DNA of 64,000 nucleotides, taken from positions 980,460 to 1,044,459 of the forward strand of contig NZ_KV467168.1 of assembly GCF_001663775.1 (NCBI RefSeq), written 5' to 3'. This document shows, in pieces, positions 45,001 to 53,277 of this stretch. The stretch is from Arthrobacter sp. B6. GTDB lineage: Bacteria; Actinomycetota; Actinomycetes; Actinomycetales; Micrococcaceae. The notes below the pieces were generated by a model, which searched no databases, was not told where the DNA came from, and was given only the letters and a program-made list of their open reading frames with translations. A program made the position numbers and the translations under genes. Within the stretch, counting starts at the first letter, position 1, and every line of letters starts with the position of its first letter.

Positions 45001-46503
45001 GGACCGCCCCGCTGCTGCTTCCCTGGCGTCCAGCAGGTCTTCCAGACGGGCCAGGAGCGACGAGCCGCTGGCCGAGCCGGCGGCCAGGTGGTCGCCGCTG
45101 AGCGGGCTGTGGCCAGACCCGACGTGGGGCAGCCATTGCAGCCAGTTCCATCGTTCCCTGGACTGCGCGGACGTGATGGCCGTGACCACGGCCTCTGCGG
45201 GCGAATGGAGGCCCACCAGCTGCAGGACCATGCCGCGGGCCACGTCGTCAACCAGGCCACGGGCGCCTGCGACACCGAATGAGCCCGCCGTCCGCAGCTG
45301 CGACACAACGGGCACACCTTCAATGTCCTTGAACTGCCTTATGCAGTCCTGGATCTCCCGCATGTATTCGACTTCGGTGCCGTTGTCGGCCGGCTCTTCG
45401 AACATGATGCGTGACGGCGCCGTGCCCAGTCCGAACCGTAAGCCCAGGAACCCCTTATGCTCGGGGCGGTGCGTCCAGAGCAACGGGCCGAGCTTGTAAA
45501 TGGAGTCCACGGTGTCGCTGACGGAGGGTGCTTCCTGCAGGCGTACGGCGCGTTCCACATGCTGCAGTTCGGTGATGTCCTGCCGGAAAGCGGCCATGGA
45601 GGCCCGGAAATGTTTGAGCTGTTCCTTCTGCAGACGTTTGGCCTGCATCTTCTGGTCCACGTAATGGCCCACGATGAACAGCGGCATCATGGCCATAAAA
45701 ACCACCGAAAGCATGTTCCGGGTGACGGCGAACAGGACCGCGCCCATGATGAGCGGGGCAAGCAGCATGATGTACGGGAAGGGCTGGTGGTCTGGCCGTT
45801 TGGGTCCGGCAGGCAGGACGCGTTTGGGCGCGTCGAAGCGCGGGACCACCCGCGGGGAACGGTTGAAATCGACAAGGGGCGACGTCGGTGCTGCCGCATG
45901 GTTGCGGCCCAGCGGCACCACTGTCACGGTGGTGTCGCCCAGGGTCACCGTGTCTGAGGAGTTCAGCGTGGCCCGGGTGACCGGCAACCCGTCCATCAGG
46001 AGGCCGTTTGCCGAGTTCGTATCCACGATCTCAATGCTCTCGCCCACCGTGATGCGGGCGTGCCGCTTGGACGTGAGGGGGTCGGAGAGCCGGATGTCCA
46101 CGTCACGGTCGCGGCCGATGTAGCTGGTGCCGGAGGGCAGGGAAAACTCCTGGCCGACGTCGGGACCCGAAAGGATCCGCAAGGTGGCGGCCGCGGGGCC
46201 CCGGCTGGCGCCGGGGACGTCGAAGTGCTCGCTGACCTGGGTCAGCGACACCACGGACCCGGGCCGCAGGCCGGATTCGAGGAGGTTGTCGGTGCGGGTC
46301 AGGACGTTGCCGCGCATCCCGCCGGCCACAAACGCCTCATCGATCCGGAGGGAGAGCTTGTCCGGCGCCGGAGTCCCCTTCCGGTCCGGATCCGCCGCCC
46401 AGAGCTGGGTGGCGATGTCCGCCACTGTTGCCAGGCCGTCAACGGTGACGGCGAGATCCTTGGTCTCCGCCGGGTCCCGGCGGAGCGTCAGCCGGATTCT
46501 CAT
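42058..46503 (-). CDS. EssC/EccC-like FtsK/SpoIIIE ATPase with N-terminal FHA domain
   Basis: The motor of the type VII-like system, 1481 aa. Order: a ubiquitin-like N-terminal region (to about residue 97), an FHA domain (about 108-190; GRDRDVDIRLSDPLTSKRHARI), two membrane helices (about 243-282), then three ATPase domains. Walker A sites: GGTTGAGKSEF (about 695), GTGGSGKSAAL (about 1025), and the degenerate PPGSGRTVAL (about 1305). Domain 1 also has VDYKGGAAF, LIIIVDEFAAL and TQRPAG. The FHA-then-two-helices plan is like Firmicutes EssC rather than mycobacterial EccC, which has no FHA. Its ATG overlaps the upstream stop by 4 bp. It should export the WXG100 protein at 40073. Confidence 0.92.
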   Translation of the reverse strand: MRIRLTLRRDPAETKDLAVTVDGLATVADIATQLWAADPDRKGTPAPDKLSLRIDEAFVAGGMRGNVLTRTDNLLESGLRPGSVVSLTQVSEHFDVPGASRGPAAATLRILSGPDVGQEFSLPSGTSYIGRDRDVDIRLSDPLTSKRHARITVGESIEIVDTNSANGLLMDGLPVTRATLNSSDTVTLGDTTVTVVPLGRNHAAAPTSPLVDFNRSPRVVPRFDAPKRVLPAGPKRPDHQPFPYIMLLAPLIMGAVLFAVTRNMLSVVFMAMMPLFIVGHYVDQKMQAKRLQKEQLKHFRASMAAFRQDITELQHVERAVRLQEAPSVSDTVDSIYKLGPLLWTHRPEHKGFLGLRFGLGTAPSRIMFEEPADNGTEVEYMREIQDCIRQFKDIEGVPVVSQLRTAGSFGVAGARGLVDDVARGMVLQLVGLHSPAEAVVTAITSAQSRERWNWLQWLPHVGSGHSPLSGDHLAAGSASGSSLLARLEDLLDAREAAAGRSGPDLRPDINPAKDEVPGPMLPAVLVIVEDDAPVDRGRLTRLAERGPDSGVHVMWVATDIQALPAACRDFMVVDGDHGTTTGQVRLGRHSYPVSCESLDAELAGQLARMLSPVVDVGKPISDDSDLPRAVSYATLIGKDFLDNPQAVAERWTENNSVHATAVANRKDNGTLRALVGSKGVEPLYLDLKNEGPHALVGGTTGAGKSEFLQSWVMGMAAAYSPDRVSFLFVDYKGGAAFADCLHLPHTVGLVTDLSQHLVRRALTSLRAELHYREHLLNRKKAKDLLALQREADPDAPPYLIIIVDEFAALATEVPEFVDGVVDVAARGRSLGLHLILATQRPAGVIKDSLRANTNLRVALRMADEDDASDILGVPDAAYFDPSIPGRGAAKTGPGRIQGFQTGYAGGWTTEKPQRPQIDIVEMAFGSGPAWDVPAPEKPVREEPAGPNDIARMTANIVRAAESLAIRPPRKPWLDELAKTYDFSKLPNPRTDERLLLGVADDPARQDQPTVFYEPDKDGNMAIYGTGGSGKSAALRGIAIAAAVTPRGGPVHVYGIDCGSSGLKMLEELPHVGEVIGGDDVERVGRLLRLLRDIADERSARFAEVRASTIVEYRKLAGRPDEKRIFVLVDGMTSFRETYEYSRLSALWDIFLQLATDGRPLGIHLVVTGDRPNAVPASLLASIQRRLVLRLSSEDDYLSMDVPKDVLTSSSPPGRGLLGGHEVQLAVLGGDSNLALQAREVHKLSEAMLRQGLDRAPRIQRLPDQVDLDVLPAGSPDLPVIGVDDETLQPAEIMAKGPLLLAGPPGSGRTVALVTLAYALRRSNPDTELVYIGSRRSAVASLPLWNRSVVGADDLAEIIEDLTEHSSGNPGRLAIFIEGLTEFTDTVAESGVAQLVTASIKADQWVIGESETSTWSSAWSLSQPFKSGRRGLLVNPGDIEGDSLLNTSLGRVSPEFIPGRGYIVGRGKARKLQIALPPENRD

Positions 46504-47204
46504 CCTTCGTCCACGCCCCTCATTTTTTCAAGCAGGTACAGGTCATCAGCGGTGACCAGGTGGGATGTCACGGCGTGCTCCACGAGCCTGGCGCGCCTGT
46601 TGGTGGCGAGCTTTCCGCCCCCGCCGCGCAGGCCCACAACGCCCACCCGGTCCAGCTTGTCGCAGACATTGTCCAGTTTCCGGTTGAAGCGGGTGAGGGC
46701 CCAGCCAAGGGTTTTGGCTGCGGCCGCCGAGGACGGGATCGCGCTGAATCCTGTTCCCTCGCGGCGGAGCATTGGCTCGGCGAGGGCCACGATGAGGGCT
46801 TTTTGGGAGTCGGTGAAGACCACCGGCCCGATGGTGGTGTCCCCGTTGCTGTCATCGTCGCGTGCTTCCTGCCGGAACGAAGGCGTCTTAAGGTGGACGG
46901 CGAATTCGTAGGTTGTGGGACCGGCCGTGAAAATGATGTTGGTGTGGCTGAACACCAGGGGTATGCGGGCTCCCGGCGAGAGCCAGGCCTGCATGCCGCC
47001 CGAGCCGTCTGCAACGGTGGCCGAGAGCATGCTGCCCACGTTACTGAGCCACCAGATCCCGTCATAGCGGGCCACCTGCAGGAATTGCCGGTGCAGGTAC
47101 GGGTTGTCGTCCACTTCAAGGTCGCCTTCGCGGCCGATGTTGAAAACGTCCTCGTCGGATGGTTCATACCATTCGCCACAGAAATCTATTGCCAGATCCC
47201 CCAT
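46500..47204 (-). CDS. FHA-like protein of the type VII-like locus
   Basis: About 234 aa. The first 110 residues (FNIGREGDLEVDDNPYLHRQFLQV, quoted in part; LSNVGSMLSATVADG) have the order of an FHA fold, with G-R at the start and H-R after; the rest is a helical region (KKA... TRFNRKLDNVCDKLDRVGVVGLRGG) that resembles a winged-helix end. I start at the ATG at 47204, with AAAGGAGG nine bases upstream; the frame is open to 47258 but runs into the kinase. It overlaps the ATPase start by 4 bp. Probably a phospho-dependent adaptor between the kinase and the ATPase. Confidence 0.75.
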   Translation of the reverse strand: MGDLAIDFCGEWYEPSDEDVFNIGREGDLEVDDNPYLHRQFLQVARYDGIWWLSNVGSMLSATVADGSGGMQAWLSPGARIPLVFSHTNIIFTAGPTTYEFAVHLKTPSFRQEARDDDSNGDTTIGPVVFTDSQKALIVALAEPMLRREGTGFSAIPSSAAAAKTLGWALTRFNRKLDNVCDKLDRVGVVGLRGGGGKLATNRRARLVEHAVTSHLVTADDLYLLEKMRGVDEG

Positions 47205-47254
47205 TTTCCGTGCCTCCTTTAGGGCAGTAAATCTGTGTATCCCTTGTTCCCTGG

Positions 47255-49114
47255 TCAAAATGCCCTGGCGCAGGCGATGGACTCTTGTTCCATGGGCGAA
47301 GACGCACCATCGGAACGGACGATAATCACCTGGATGCAGGTGGGCTCCGACGGGTTGGGTTCCACCTGGACCTGGTTTTCGGCAGTGGACTGAAACTCAC
47401 CGTCGCCCCCCAGCGGATAGATCCGCCACTTGTAGGTGTCGCCATCCTTGGGCTGCGGGTTGGACCAGTAGAACGTAAATTTTCCTTCGGAATCCGAGAC
47501 ACCGTGGAGCAGCTCAACGTCCGGCACGGTGCCGTTGTCCAAAGGGTCCGGAGGGGGCGCGCTGGCCTGTTCCGTTTCCGCGACTTTCGGGGAAGGGGCG
47601 GTTGATGCCAGGACAATCCCCACGATCACGGCGAGGACCAGCACCGTGGCACCCGACACGGCGAGCCACAGATTCCTCTTGCCGTGATCCGGGGCGGGCT
47701 CCGCGACGGGTTCCTCAGTACGGGCCGGACGGCTGACGGTCGCGTCAAGTTCTGGCTCACGACGGCGGGACGAACCCGGACCGGCTTCCCCTCCTTGGCC
47801 TCCCGCCCGGGCCGGCAGCAGCCCGGGACGCTGGATGGTGGCATCCTGCGCGCCCACGGCTGTCCCGTAGTCGGATGCCGCGCCCCGCAGCATGGTGGCA
47901 TGTGCCCACTCAGCGGCCGGCTGGCTACCGGTTTGGGGGCCGGCGAAGAGGTTGCCGGGGACCTGCGGCTGAACGGGTGCTCCCCGCCCCTCCGGGGGTT
48001 GCAGCGGGACCGCCTGCAGAGCCGACGGTTCCGCCGCAGGCGGGTGCGGGGTCTGTGACTGTGGGGCAGGCTGCCCGCCGGCAGGCGGATACGACGCCGG
48101 GGCTCTGTCCGTGCCCTGCGGCCGGGTTCGCGCCGGGAAAGTGGGGGCGCTGCCGGTCCGTTCCGGGTCGATGGCCGCTATGCTCCGGACACGGGTTTCT
48201 TCGTAGCCGTCGTCCGGGTGGCTCTCCTCGGGGTGCGGCTCCTCCAGCACTTCGAACGGCGTGACCGACAGGTTCAGTTCGGCCTGGATACGTTGCAGGG
48301 CCAGGGCGAAGGCGTGGGCGGAGGAATATCGGGATGCCGGGGATTTGGCCATGGCCGTGGAAAGCGCCAACTCCAGCGATTCCGGAACGTCCGCACGGCC
48401 AAGTCGTGGCAGCGACATGGTGCTGATGCGTGAAATGAGCTCCCGCTGTGAGTTGTCAGCCCCGGGCATCACGAACGGCGACCTGCCTGCCAGCAGCGTG
48501 TACAGCGTCGCGCCGAGCGCCCAGACATCCACCATGACGCCGTCGGTACCGCCGTCCGTGAACTGCTCCGGCGGGGACCACGGGATGGACATTCCGGCGT
48601 CATCATCAGCATCGGAACCGCCCAGGGTTCCGGAAATACCGAAGTCCGTAAGCGCCGGCCGGTTGTAGTCGGTCACCAGGATGTTGGCGGGTTTGATGTC
48701 CCGGTGGGCTATACCGGCACGGTGTGCAGTCTCGACGGCGGAGGCCACCTGGATGCCCACCGCCAACACCTCGTCGACGCTGAAGCGCTGTCTCCTGTAC
48801 CGCACGTCCAGGCTGGGGCGTGAGCAGTACTCCATGGCCAAATAGGAGTGTCCGGCGTCGGTAACCTCGGCCTCGTAGATGGTCACGATGTAGGGGTGCG
48901 AGGACAGTTGGGCCATCAGGTTTGCCTCGGACTCGAAGCGGCGGCGCGCGCCCTCCGTCTTCAGGTCCGAGAGCAGGACCTTGACGGCCACCCTGCGCCG
49001 GGGCCGGTCCTGTTCGTAAAGGTAGACGTCTGAGAAGCCGCCCGAACCCAGCAGGCTGATGTAGGTGAACCCCGGGATGTGGGGCGGCGGCGCAACGGGC
49101 CGTTTGGAACTCAA
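47255..49114 (-). CDS. PknB-type serine/threonine protein kinase
   Basis: A 619-aa transmembrane kinase. Catalytic domain from about residue 14: P-loop GSGGFSDVYLY, VAVKVLL (Lys), HRDIKPANILVTD (catalytic loop), DFGISGT and PWSPPEQFTDGG. A long Pro/Ala-rich linker follows, then one membrane helix at about residues 477-500 (LWLAVSGATVLVLAVIVGIV), and an outer domain of about 110 residues with FYWSNPQPKDGD. The outer part lacks PASTA repeats and looks fibronectin-like. The stop is 50 bp before the FHA-like gene; the start overlaps the FHA gene by 4 bp. Confidence 0.93.
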   Translation of the reverse strand: MSSKRPVAPPPHIPGFTYISLLGSGGFSDVYLYEQDRPRRRVAVKVLLSDLKTEGARRRFESEANLMAQLSSHPYIVTIYEAEVTDAGHSYLAMEYCSRPSLDVRYRRQRFSVDEVLAVGIQVASAVETAHRAGIAHRDIKPANILVTDYNRPALTDFGISGTLGGSDADDDAGMSIPWSPPEQFTDGGTDGVMVDVWALGATLYTLLAGRSPFVMPGADNSQRELISRISTMSLPRLGRADVPESLELALSTAMAKSPASRYSSAHAFALALQRIQAELNLSVTPFEVLEEPHPEESHPDDGYEETRVRSIAAIDPERTGSAPTFPARTRPQGTDRAPASYPPAGGQPAPQSQTPHPPAAEPSALQAVPLQPPEGRGAPVQPQVPGNLFAGPQTGSQPAAEWAHATMLRGAASDYGTAVGAQDATIQRPGLLPARAGGQGGEAGPGSSRRREPELDATVSRPARTEEPVAEPAPDHGKRNLWLAVSGATVLVLAVIVGIVLASTAPSPKVAETEQASAPPPDPLDNGTVPDVELLHGVSDSEGKFTFYWSNPQPKDGDTYKWRIYPLGGDGEFQSTAENQVQVEPNPSEPTCIQVIIVRSDGASSPMEQESIACARAF

Positions 49115-50832
49115 AGAATCTCCTCAAAGCGCAGCGAAATGCCGTCACCCAGTTCTGCGATGTCGCCATCCAGCAGGATGGCCATTTCGTTCTGGGCCAG
49201 GCGCCTGGGCTGCTGGCCTTCCCGGACCAGGACGGTGCCGTTGGTGGCCTTCAGGTCGCACAGCATCACATGCCAGCCCTCAAGACGCACCTCCACATGC
49301 GAGCGGGAGATATCGCCGCTGGGGCTGGCGACCTGTACCAGCCGCGGCATCACGCCGCCCTGGACGCGCGAGACTGACGGCTGGCGGCCGATCACCAGTG
49401 ACTGGTCGAGGTCCACGAGCTCCCCGCTGGAAATCCGGACGCGGCCAAGCCGGGGCCGGGATACCTGGACGGCGTCGGACGGCAGAGTCTGCCCGCACAC
49501 CGCACATTGCGCGTGGGTGGGCGGATTCGCGTGGCCCTGCCCGCAGACCCGCGCCAGCACCATGGGGCCGGCGGATCCCGAGGCGTCCGTACCAGCAGCG
49601 GGGGGCACCGGATGCCCGGCCATCCCGGCGAGGTCGCCTTTCATGATGGTCTGGCCATCGTGGTCACCGTCATCACTGGACGGCGCGGGCACCCCAATTC
49701 CCCCACCGGTGTTCCACGGCACCGAATCGATCAGTCCCACAGACGGTGCGGGTACTGGTTCCTGTGCCTGCAACACAGTTGACGGCGTTTCGTCGGCGGA
49801 CGGCACGTCTGCAGCCTGCGCTGCGGCAGGTTTTCCTGGCTCGGCGTGGCCAATCAGGGCCTCGGGATCGTCGCGGACAGCAGCATCTTCTATGCTGCGG
49901 ACCACTGTGCGTTCCCAGAGATGATCGTAGGTGCTGGTCTGCTCAGAGGCCGGCACTGCCTGGTCCGACGGCGGCTCCTCCTCCGCAGGGGCGACAGCGT
50001 CGCCGGCATGCAGGACTGCCTCCTCAGCCGTCCCGGCGCCCGGGTCTTCGGCGGGAAGGTCGTCGAACTCTTCGTCCAAGATGCCGATGACGGTTTCGGC
50101 CGATGCACCGTGCTCGGGGGTATCCGTGGAAGGAGCGCCCCCAGCCTCGGCTGCCGGCGACGGTTCCCCAAACATGTCCGGCTCCGGCTCGGATGCCACA
50201 GCAGTCCCGGGATTACCGGCCGGCGTTGCCGGCTCCGCTGCCGGTGCTGCGGCTAAGGCTACAGGTGCAACAGCAGGCACCTCAACCGCCGCAGGGCCGT
50301 CACCAACGGGCGCTGCAACCGCAGGCATCTCAGCAACCGGCAGTATTACCGCAGGCACTGCAACCGGCGTTAAGGCAGCAGCGTCAGCGGTGCCGTCCAG
50401 GTCCGCCGTCAGTGACTGCAGCAGGACCACGCCCTCCTGGAGGGGCAGCGCCTTGCCTGCGGTCTCATCGCCCGGAACGCTGATGCGGTACCACTCGGGG
50501 GCAGCGAGGTGCCGCTCGGCCCACGTTGTCACGTCACGGCCGTGAAGCTCCAGCGGCCCGCCGGGCAGCTGCACTGTCAGGTCGATGTCTCCGCGCAGGA
50601 AGACCCGCAGCGTGTCCTTGAAATCAACGATCCCGAAGGGCGGAACTTGGGCCAGCGACACACCAAAGCTGCTGGTGACCGCATGGAGCAGCTCGTGGAC
50701 TTCGGGGCCGCTTTCCAGCAGCGCCCACAGGGAGTGGACCAGCTGCGGGGGCGTGTCAGGTCCCAGAAGAACGGCCGTGCGGGACCGGACAATGCCATGC
50801 CAGGGGCCTGGCACGTAGTTATTCGCGGCCAT
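49111..50832 (-). CDS. FHA-domain protein with zinc-ribbon-like motif
   Basis: About 573 aa. An N-terminal globular part of about 130 residues of unknown fold, then a long Ala/Pro/Glu-rich linker, then a C-G-x-G-H...C-x-x-C-G cluster (RVCGQGHANPPTHAQCAVCG, about residue 460), then a C-terminal FHA domain (LVIGRQPSV, SRSHVEVRLEGWHV, TNGTVL). Start is the ATG at 50832, 14 bp inside the end of the phosphatase gene, with GGGAG in front. It probably reads phosphothreonine marks made by the neighbouring kinase. Confidence 0.85.
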   Translation of the reverse strand: MAANNYVPGPWHGIVRSRTAVLLGPDTPPQLVHSLWALLESGPEVHELLHAVTSSFGVSLAQVPPFGIVDFKDTLRVFLRGDIDLTVQLPGGPLELHGRDVTTWAERHLAAPEWYRISVPGDETAGKALPLQEGVVLLQSLTADLDGTADAAALTPVAVPAVILPVAEMPAVAAPVGDGPAAVEVPAVAPVALAAAPAAEPATPAGNPGTAVASEPEPDMFGEPSPAAEAGGAPSTDTPEHGASAETVIGILDEEFDDLPAEDPGAGTAEEAVLHAGDAVAPAEEEPPSDQAVPASEQTSTYDHLWERTVVRSIEDAAVRDDPEALIGHAEPGKPAAAQAADVPSADETPSTVLQAQEPVPAPSVGLIDSVPWNTGGGIGVPAPSSDDGDHDGQTIMKGDLAGMAGHPVPPAAGTDASGSAGPMVLARVCGQGHANPPTHAQCAVCGQTLPSDAVQVSRPRLGRVRISSGELVDLDQSLVIGRQPSVSRVQGGVMPRLVQVASPSGDISRSHVEVRLEGWHVMLCDLKATNGTVLVREGQQPRRLAQNEMAILLDGDIAELGDGISLRFEEIL

Positions 50833-51739
50833 CTGCAGGCTCCCCGCTTTCATCCTCGCCTGCCGTTGCCGGCCGGGGCGCCTCCACGACCTGGGACCGC
50901 GGCAGCGTGATCTCGTCCTCCGCGTCGGAACCTGGCCGCGGCGCGGTGGTGGCGATGCCGCCGTCGTTCATCACGTTCTTTGCGTCCACCACGATGACCG
51001 TGACGTTGTCCCGGCCGCCGTTCCGGAGGGCCGCCTGGATTAACGCATCCACCGCGTCCTGGGGATGGCCCACAGTGCTGAGGATCCGGAACATGTGCTC
51101 GTCCGACAGCTCGGCATTGAGCCCGTCCGAGCAGACCAGCATACGGTCCCCCTCCTCCACCGGGAGCAGCCAGTAATCGGCTTCTGTCTCATCCCCGGCG
51201 CCGAGGGCACGGGTCACTACATGCCGGCGCGGGTGCACTGTTGCCTGCTCCGGCGTTATTTCGCCGGCATCCACAAGTTCCTGGACCTCGGAGTGGTCAA
51301 CGCTGACCTGGGCGAACTGGCCCTGGCTCAGCCGGTAGGTCCGTGAATCACCGATGTTCATGACAAGCCAGTAAGGCATGCCCATCTGTTCCACCACCAC
51401 GGCGCCGGTCAGGGTTGTGCCGGCCCGGGCGCCGGTTGCCTCCCGGATCGAGCTGTCGGCCTTCATCAGGTACTGCTGGATAACGGCGGCCGTGACGCTC
51501 CGTTCACCGGTGGCCAGTTGCGGCATGGCAGCCAAGGCGCGGACGCACATGCCGCTGGCAATCTCTCCGGCCTCGTGGCCTCCCATCCCGTCGGCCACGG
51601 CAAAAACCGGATCGGAAGCAATAAAGGAGTCTTCATTGAGTTCGCGCCGCAGCCCTCGGTCGGTTCCGTAGCCGTAGCTCAGGCTCAGCCCGGAGTCGTG
51701 GCCTGCGGCGGCGGGAACGCTGGCGGCTTGGGAATTCAT
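50819..51739 (-). CDS. PP2C-family Ser/Thr phosphatase
   Basis: A 306-aa metal-dependent phosphatase. Motifs in order: RGLRRELNEDSF, FAVADGMGGHEAGEIAS, LTGAVVVEQ, VCSDGLNAELSDE, and GGRDNVTVIVVDA, giving the full set of metal Asp residues. No membrane segment. It overlaps the RDD-FHA gene by 4 bp and the FHA gene by 14 bp. It is the counterpart of the kinase at 47255. Confidence 0.94.
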   Translation of the reverse strand: MNSQAASVPAAAGHDSGLSLSYGYGTDRGLRRELNEDSFIASDPVFAVADGMGGHEAGEIASGMCVRALAAMPQLATGERSVTAAVIQQYLMKADSSIREATGARAGTTLTGAVVVEQMGMPYWLVMNIGDSRTYRLSQGQFAQVSVDHSEVQELVDAGEITPEQATVHPRRHVVTRALGAGDETEADYWLLPVEEGDRMLVCSDGLNAELSDEHMFRILSTVGHPQDAVDALIQAALRNGGRDNVTVIVVDAKNVMNDGGIATTAPRPGSDAEDEITLPRSQVVEAPRPATAGEDESGEPADGRE

Positions 51740-53277
51740 GCCTGTCCTAGGTGGAAGGAGCGGTCACCAAAGTGGACAGTGGATCCCGGGCTGACAAAGG
51801 CGGGCACGCCCGGCTGGAGTGGGGTTCGCAGGCCGTCCGGAGTGGTGACGGCGCTGCCGTTGGTGGAGTTCCGGTCCGTTACCCATACGCCCGCGCCGTC
51901 CGTGAGGACGTGGAGGTGTGTTTTGGAGATCGACCGGCCGGGGTCGTCCACGGCCAGCAGCTGGGCGTGCTGCTCGCCCGACTGGCCCACGGGGTTACGG
52001 CCCACCAGGACGTTCCGGTCAAGTTGGAAGTCCCGGCCGTCGTCGAGCCTGATCCGCAGGACGGCCACCGGGGCCGGCTCACGGAATCCGCCGCGCATCT
52101 GCGTGCGGTCATGGTCGTCGTCGGGGTGGGCTGCGGCGGGCTGCTGCGCAGGTGCCGGGTACGCGGCCGGAGCAGGGTGGGCTGCCGTGGCCGGCGCGGC
52201 GGGCGGTACAGCAGTGGGAGCGGGTGGTGTGAACGGCTGCGGAGCGAAGGCCTGGGAAGCGGCGTCCGGTGCCCGGTCAGCCGGCCGCCCCGCCGGGGGC
52301 TGCGACTGGATGGGGTTGAGGGGAGCCTGGGCGTTGATGACCTGCGGCGTGTTGGCTGGGCCGGCCACGGGAGAGGCAACCTGCTGCACGGGCGGCAGGT
52401 CCAGCGGCGCGAAACTGTAGGGTCCCTGGATACCGCCCGTGGCAATGGGGTTCCGTCCGGCCTTCACGTCAAAGACAAGGGTTTTCGCGGCGGTGTCGTG
52501 CCAGCCCCGGAGTCTGCCGTTCCTGTCCCAGGTGTTGGACACCACCACAAGCACCGCCCAGCCGGCACCTGCCAATGCCAGGGGCGCCAGGATGAAGAGG
52601 GCTGCGTCGAACCACTTGAAGATGACTACCATCGCTGCTGCAACAACCGTCAGCAGGATCCCGGCTCCGGTGATAAGGCCGCGGAGGAACACTCCTCCCG
52701 CGCCCGGTGCGTAGCCGTCGCTGTCGGCACTGCGGATGCCCATGAGCCGGTTTCCGATGGTGATTCCCGAACGGCCCTCCATGCCCAGCAGGACAAACGT
52801 GTAAGCGACGGTCAGCCCCAGGCCGGTGCCGCCAAACAGGACCAGGGACCCGGTGTCATAGATAATGAATCCACCGCTTTGGGTGCGCGTCACCCCCGCG
52901 AATCCGATGGCGAATGCCACCACCAGAACCGCCGACGGAGCGAGCCAGTCCAGCACGGCAGCCCCCAGCCGTTTGCCCGCCGTGGCCGGAACAAGCCCGA
53001 GATTCACTGCCATGCCCGTTCCTCCCCCTTGACCGTGGACGGCCTGCGCCATTCCGGGACCGCTGTCAGCCGGGCCCCGTTGTACTACCGGGATAGTACC
53101 GGGAATCGCGGCCGCATGCTCAGCGGAACGGTCCATTAATGCCTGCTGCGCGTGGTCGAGGTTGCGTGCGTTCCGGGCAGCCCTGTTGGGCAGCGGGGCA
53201 CCGCACGCGGTGCAGAACGTGGCCCCGGCGCGGATCAGCTGCTGGCAGCGCTGGCAGCGCTCGGAGTCTTGCGTCAT
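51736..53277 (-). CDS. RDD-family membrane protein with zinc ribbon and FHA domain
   Basis: A 513-aa protein with three parts. The N-terminus is a zinc ribbon (CQRCQQLI ... CTACGAPL, residues 8-28). The middle (about 90-270) is an RDD-type membrane domain with three or four helices. After a Pro/Ala-rich linker, the C-terminus is an FHA domain (VLVGRNPVG, SKTHLHVLTDGAG, RNSTNGSAV). It may hold phosphoproteins at the membrane. It overlaps both neighbours by 4 bp. Confidence 0.88.
   Translation of the reverse strand: MTQDSERCQRCQQLIRAGATFCTACGAPLPNRAARNARNLDHAQQALMDRSAEHAAAIPGTIPVVQRGPADSGPGMAQAVHGQGGGTGMAVNLGLVPATAGKRLGAAVLDWLAPSAVLVVAFAIGFAGVTRTQSGGFIIYDTGSLVLFGGTGLGLTVAYTFVLLGMEGRSGITIGNRLMGIRSADSDGYAPGAGGVFLRGLITGAGILLTVVAAAMVVIFKWFDAALFILAPLALAGAGWAVLVVVSNTWDRNGRLRGWHDTAAKTLVFDVKAGRNPIATGGIQGPYSFAPLDLPPVQQVASPVAGPANTPQVINAQAPLNPIQSQPPAGRPADRAPDAASQAFAPQPFTPPAPTAVPPAAPATAAHPAPAAYPAPAQQPAAAHPDDDHDRTQMRGGFREPAPVAVLRIRLDDGRDFQLDRNVLVGRNPVGQSGEQHAQLLAVDDPGRSISKTHLHVLTDGAGVWVTDRNSTNGSAVTTPDGLRTPLQPGVPAFVSPGSTVHFGDRSFHLGQA

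Noticed and set aside
43294..45282. 662-aa open frame on the plus strand
   Set aside because: It is the complement of the ATPase gene with its Walker motifs; its product is His/Gly/Val-rich shadow sequence.
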